Origin: Euleptes europaea
Taxonomy: Eukaryota; Chordata; Lepidosauria; Squamata; Sphaerodactylidae
Assembly (NCBI RefSeq): GCF_029931775.1
Contig: NC_079332.1
Location: 4,277,970 to 4,341,969, forward strand
Length of the DNA stretch: 64,000 nt
Direction: 5' to 3'
The first letter of the stretch is position 1, and each line of letters begins with the position of its first letter. The notes below the pieces were generated by a model. It saw only the letters and a program-made list of their open reading frames with translations. It was not told the DNA's origin and did no database searches. A program made the translations under genes and the position numbers. Below, one piece after another: positions 60,701 through 64,000 of this stretch.

Positions 60701-63207
60701 GGAACAGGACAGGGGAGAGTGCAAAGACAAATCCAGGATAATGGCTTTATTTCTTACATTTAAAAAAAACCCTGCCTTGCCTCTAACTCTTTCACAGTGG
60801 CACGCTTCCATCTCCCCTTCTCTGGGCAACGCTGGGGAACAGGGTAGGCAGAGAACCCGTGAGCTTTGTGGCTGAGTGGGGATTCGAACCTGGGGATCTG
60901 CAGTCCCTTGTATCAATGGAAAAGTGGGTAGGGTCAAACCACAGGTGGTCTTCAAGGGCCGCTCTGTGTGTGGCAGCCAAGACTAGTTATTACCAGAGCA
61001 GGGATAATGCTGCTGCAGTCGTCTTGCTTGTGGGATTCCTGGAGGCACCTGGTTGGCCCCTGTGTGAACAAACTGCTGGACTTGATGGGCCTGGGTCTGA
61101 TCCAGCAGGGCCTTTCTTATGTTCTTATGGGCAACTATTGCAAGATAATTTATTTGAAGTAATGACCCGGGGTCAGTTCACCAGAAACCCCCCCCCCAAT
61201 TGCATGCCTTCTCCTTAAGGGAGAGTGTAGCTGTGCCCAGAATAGGGTAAACTCCGCTGTTCTGAAGCAATTGATCGTTTTTTCTCATTTGTATTGTGTA
61301 GGGTTGCCAGGTCCTTCTTCGCCCCCAGTTGGAGGTTTTTGAGGCAGAGCCTGAGGAGGGCGGGGTTTAGGGAGGGGAGGGACTTCAATGCCATAGAGTC
61401 CAATTGCCGACGTGGCCATTTTCTCCAGGTCAATTGATAGGGTTGCCAGGTCCCTCTTCACCATTGGCGGGAGGTTTTTGGGGTGGAGCCTGAGGAGGGT
61501 TGGGGTTTGGGGAGGGACTTCAATGCCATAGAGTCCAATGGCCAAAGCGGCCATTTTCTCCCGGCTGGAGATCAGTTATAATAGCAGGAGATCTCCAGCT
61601 ACTACCTGGAGGCTGGCAACCCTATGAATTGATCTCTATCGGCTGGAGATCAGTTGTAATAGCAGGAGATCTCCAGCTAGTACCTGGAAGTTGTGAATTC
61701 AAAGTGCAAGCACAAGCAGAAGTAAACCCACAATAAGGTTGCTACAATAAAATATTGCTGTTTAGAAAAATATATTGAGAATCAAGATCTCACAAACACA
61801 ACCTCAGTTGAGCAAGCATGAAATTTGCAGTTGGTCTAATATAGACCCAATATAACAACGCACAAAGCGTTACAAAATGGTAAGTATAGGCAAAAGTGCT
61901 CAATTCATTTCTAGTCCATACATATAAATTGCAACCATCAGGCAACGGGGACAAGACGTTGTAATGGAAATCCGGTATAATTCCATTTCACGTGAACCTT
62001 TTTCAAGCTCTTAGTCCTTCCGTGCACAATTCATTCACTATACGAAGGAGTGTGCCTTCCTTGCATGCATGGCCGGCAAAGTAAGGCGCCTCCAGCTACC
62101 ACCTGGAGGCTGGCAACCCTATGAATTGATTTCTTATCTGCTGGAGATCAGCTGTAATAGCAGGAGATCTCCAGCTAGTACCTGGAAGTTGGCAACCCCT
62201 AGTATGGTGCCATCAAGGTATGGCTGCAAGACAAATAATGGAAACCACTTTGGAGCAGAAAACTGGGTATAGAAATATTCCAAAGGCAAAAATAGCGATA
62301 TTGTCCTCCTCCTGCCCTGCTCTTGACCATGCCCCCTCCCCGTTCATCTGCTCCCCAAGGGCAGAAAGAACTAGGCAAGAGGCGACCCCGTGCCCCGCCC
62401 CCCCCGGCCAGGGGGCGTGTCCTCGGCGCTCTCCAGGGCAAAGGTAGTGCGCCGGGCAGCCCGGGGGGGGGAAGGCTAGCCATGTGACTCCCCCTCCACG
62501 CGTGGAAATCCCCCCCTCCAGACGCACGTGCTGCCCCCCCACACCATCTGATCGGGGTCTACCCCCCCCCAAACCCAGATCCTCCCCCCAGCCCGCCCGC
62601 CCCTCCCCACCTCCCCGGAGCCATGTGCCAAGGGCACCCCCGGGTCACCTTTCCCCAAGGTCATCCCCGCCTCCCGCGTGCAGAGATGCCCCGGGGCAGC
62701 CCCGGGTTCGGGGACCCCCCTCGCCTCCCCCCCCCGGCCAGGCCCAGATGGGGAGGGGGCTCACCTGGACAGGGGCCAGGAGCCCAGCTGCTGCTGCTGC
62801 TGCCGCCGCTGGCACTTCAGGTCGCCCAGCTTGCTCTCCACCTGCTGCGTGGGACCTGCGCGGAGAGAGGGGCGCGCTCAACGGGGGGAGGGGGGGGAAG
62901 AGAAGACCCCCTCGGGGCTCCGTCGGCGGGAGACCCCCCCCCGGGGGGAGGCAAGCAGGAATGGATGGGGCAGGCGCGCTTCGGAGGCTCCCCGTGCGCC
63001 CAGGGCGCACAGCAGGGCGCGCGGGGAGGGCGATCCCCGGAAAAGGGGTCTCGGGAGGGGGGGGAGAGAGGAGAGGCTCCGGGGCGGGGGGCCGAAGGGG
63101 ATCTGTGCCCCCCCCCATTGGGAAAGCACGTGCTACCCCCCACCCACCCGCTTACCCGTCCTCCTTTGGGTGGCGATCTTGCTGGGGCCGCGGGTGACGG
63201 TGTACAT
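57639..63207 (-). CDS. MCRIP2: MCRIP2 (FAM195A), four coding exons, 3' end not found
   Basis: MCRIP2 is a small, largely disordered regulatory protein related to MCRIP1, which binds the CtBP corepressor and is an ERK substrate. Coding exons on the minus strand are 63207-63156, 62855-62765, 59084-58954 and 57740-57639: 376 nt, 125 codons plus one base, with phases 1, 2, 1 and 1 agreeing at each junction. The product starts MYTVTRGPSKIATQRRTGPT. It contains KLGDLKCQRR, a Gln run, KLVFNRVNGKRPP and the family hallmark AHEENVRFVYE, then WQQVEQQL and GPVQYTEKTPS. The human protein (about 160 residues) ends in a short exon with a DEWWAQQF motif. No counterpart was found downstream as far as 47.6 kb, so about 20 residues are missing. 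The gene is convergent with ABCA3. Confidence 0.9.
58620..58803 (-). mobile_element. Family C (MIR-like) SINE, reverse
   Basis: GAGGTCACCCAGCCAGC, GGTTTGAATCCAAGTCTCCC and CTAACCACGGCACCACACTG. It lies in MCRIP2 intron 3. Confidence 0.75.
58954..59084 (-). other. MCRIP2: MCRIP2 coding exon 3
   Basis: Acceptor TTTCCTTGGTAG and donor GTAAGA. It encodes SAPKLVFNRVNGKRPP and AHEENVRFVYE, the most conserved part of the MCRIP family. This is the strongest evidence for the gene. Confidence 0.92.
59436..59822 (-). mobile_element. Family B SINE, reverse, split by a 5S-derived SINE
   Basis: Left part CAGACCCTTGGGCCATC to ACCTGCCTAG; right part TCCCTTTAACTGGAGATGCC to CACTGAGCCACAGCCCTCCC. The insertion is at 59,541-59,725. 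Confidence 0.85.
59541..59725 (+). mobile_element. 5S rRNA-derived SINE with BovB-like tail, nested
   Basis: GATCTCAGAAGCTAAGCAGG and TTTGGATGGGAGACCACC are the internal promoter blocks (A box and C box) of 5S rRNA, missing its first third. A body follows, ending in GGGGTCGCCATAAGTCGGC and a CA tail like BovB. ACCTGCCTAG stands on both sides (59,531-59,540 and 59,726-59,735). It is a SINE, not a 5S gene. Confidence 0.85.
59823..60974. other. MCRIP2 intron 2, no other gene seen
   Basis: A GC-rich patch at about 60,400-60,680 and unassigned DNA. Open frames on both strands (for example 60,421-60,741) lack family resemblance and splice context. Confidence 0.4.
60975..61133 (+). mobile_element. 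CR1-type LINE 3' end (second subfamily)
   Basis: GAGGCACCTGGTTGGCCCC, AAACTGCTGGACTTGATGGG and CTTATGTTCTTATGG form the sense copy of the 3' end seen reversed at 51,302. Confidence 0.85.
61302..62203. mobile_element. GGTTGCCA-family MITE nested in itself, with a further insertion
   Basis: An outer copy starts at about 61,302 (TAGGGTTGCCAGGTCC). An inner, complete copy (about 61,439-61,626) is flanked by TCAATTGA and TGAATTGA, an 8-bp duplication with one mismatch. The outer copy's end is present twice: 61,593-61,693 and 62,090-62,191 match over about 101 bp. Between these lie 396 bp of unclassified DNA. Confidence 0.75.
62765..62855 (-). other. MCRIP2: MCRIP2 coding exon 2
   Basis: Acceptor CGCGCAG and donor GTGAGC. 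It encodes GPTQQVESKLGDLKCQRR, five glutamines and LGSWPLS. The CAG run may vary in length. Confidence 0.88.
63156..63207 (-). other. MCRIP2: MCRIP2 coding exon 1
   Basis: ATG at 63,207-63,205 (G at -3) opens MYTVTRGPSKIATQRRT, matching the family N-terminus; donor GTAAGC. The frame stays open upstream to a Met near 63,651, but the family starts at MYT, so I use this start. Confidence 0.9.
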
Positions 63208-63650
63208 CCCGCCGGCGCGCGGGGCTGCAGGCGAGGCGAGCGGCGCGATCTCCCCGCGGGGGCCCCGCTTGGCATGCCCCCCCCGGGGGGTGGCGATCCC
63301 CGGCCCCTCTGCCCCCTCTCTCGCCCCCTGCCCGGGCTCCTTGGAGCAGCGCCCTGGCTGGCCCGAGCGCCACGCGGGGCTGTCCGGCTCTGCAGGCGGC
63401 CGTCGCCTTCCCCTGGGCCGGGGAGCCTCCTTGCGCGGGGACTGCCCAGCGCCAGCCGGCCAGGCCTCCAGCACGCCCCCCCCCCACTCCGCCCCTCTTA
63501 AAGGCGCCACCCCGGCCCGGAGCCTTACGCAACCGGGGCTGCTGGCCCGGAAGAGCGCCTGTCCCCACGTGCGCGGCCGGCCCCGATGGCTGCCTGTGCG
63601 AGTCCCCTCCCCGGGGGATCCTGGCTGTGACGGCCCCTTCGCGCGTGCCA

Positions 63651-64000
63651 AGCCTCGCCTGGGAGCGGCAGGGGACTCCTCCGATGAGGGGGTCCCCTTG
63701 TCACGCCTGTCTTACGGTCCCAATGCCCAGTAACCATGAAACAGGAGGAGGTTGAAGAGTCAAAGCAGTTTGTGTCATTGGCCAATACGCCAAACGCCTG
63801 GTGAAAGTGGCCCGAAACGCAGGACAAGTCACACCCACGTCCAAGGATTGCAAACATGAGTGTAGACTTCGGTAATGGGTGGTTACAGAGACGTCACGCA
63901 CGTCAGGACCCAAATGCCCAATGCTCAGGACCCCCGAATTAGAATAACCTATTCCCGAATTGAAGGCGGCTGCAGCAAGAAGACCCTTCAGTATCAGGTG
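63651..64000. other. Right edge, nothing recognised
   Basis: The GC content drops sharply after the island. A block GGCCCGAAACGCAGGACAAG looks repeat-like, but I cannot name it. No exon was found. Confidence 0.35.

Larger units (their letters stand above)
62310..63650. promoter_or_regulatory. MCRIP2: CpG island at the MCRIP2 5' end
   Basis: Very GC- and CpG-rich throughout, with runs of C and G, unlike anything else in the window. It covers MCRIP2 exons 1 and 2 and the region upstream of the start codon, as expected for a housekeeping promoter. Long open frames on both strands are a by-product of the composition. Confidence 0.85.

Noticed and set aside
63208-63651. N-terminal extension of MCRIP2 to an upstream Met
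   Set aside because: The frame is open only because of GC content. The family begins at MYT, which matches here.
62484-63733. Plus-strand open frames of 237-351 codons in the GC-rich region
   Set aside because: They lie on the wrong strand over MCRIP2 exons and the CpG island and consist of low-complexity Pro, Gly, Arg and Ala. High GC removes stop codons; no family match.
1-64000. Endogenous retrovirus or other virus-derived element
   Set aside because: I looked for terminal repeats with TG/CA ends and for typical viral protein motifs and found none I could support. The elements seen are LINEs, SINEs and DNA transposons.

Overview
The window is nuclear DNA of a vertebrate, almost certainly a squamate reptile. 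The genes have short exons with GT-AG introns. The introns are packed with tRNA-derived SINEs, CR1 and RTE/BovB LINE ends and small hAT elements. The diagnostic repeat is the Sauria SINE (three copies), which ends in an ACCTTT-type tail and belongs to squamates. I cannot resolve the lineage further.

Layout. 1-8,978: repeat-rich DNA with no recognised exon, either upstream of ABCA3 or part of a 5' UTR intron. 8,979-47,631 (+): the complete coding part of ABCA3 in 30 exons. The exons join without a frame break into 1,711 codons plus a stop, against 1,704 residues in human ABCA3. 47,632 to about 52,515: probable long ABCA3 3' UTR ending at an AATAAA; its first 3.7 kb is free of recognisable interspersed repeats. 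57,639-63,207 (-): four coding exons of MCRIP2 (FAM195A), convergent with ABCA3. Its first exon lies in a strong CpG island at about 62.3-63.65 kb, and its short last coding exon was not found. 63,650-64,000: nothing recognised.

ABCA3 is the lipid transporter of lamellar bodies, needed for lung surfactant. Both transmembrane domains, both nucleotide-binding domains and the N-terminal trafficking motif are present. MCRIP2 is a small regulatory protein unrelated to ABCA3; the two are only neighbours. In mammals both lie on the same chromosome arm (human 16p13.3), but to my knowledge they are not adjacent.

I saw no prokaryote-like or viral system. The notable signals are repeat biology and gene structure: a SINE with a transduced 3' flank, a small DNA transposon family with 3-bp target duplications and an empty site in the same window, several nested insertions with intact target duplications, a GC-AG intron in ABCA3, and an intron that is almost entirely one SINE.
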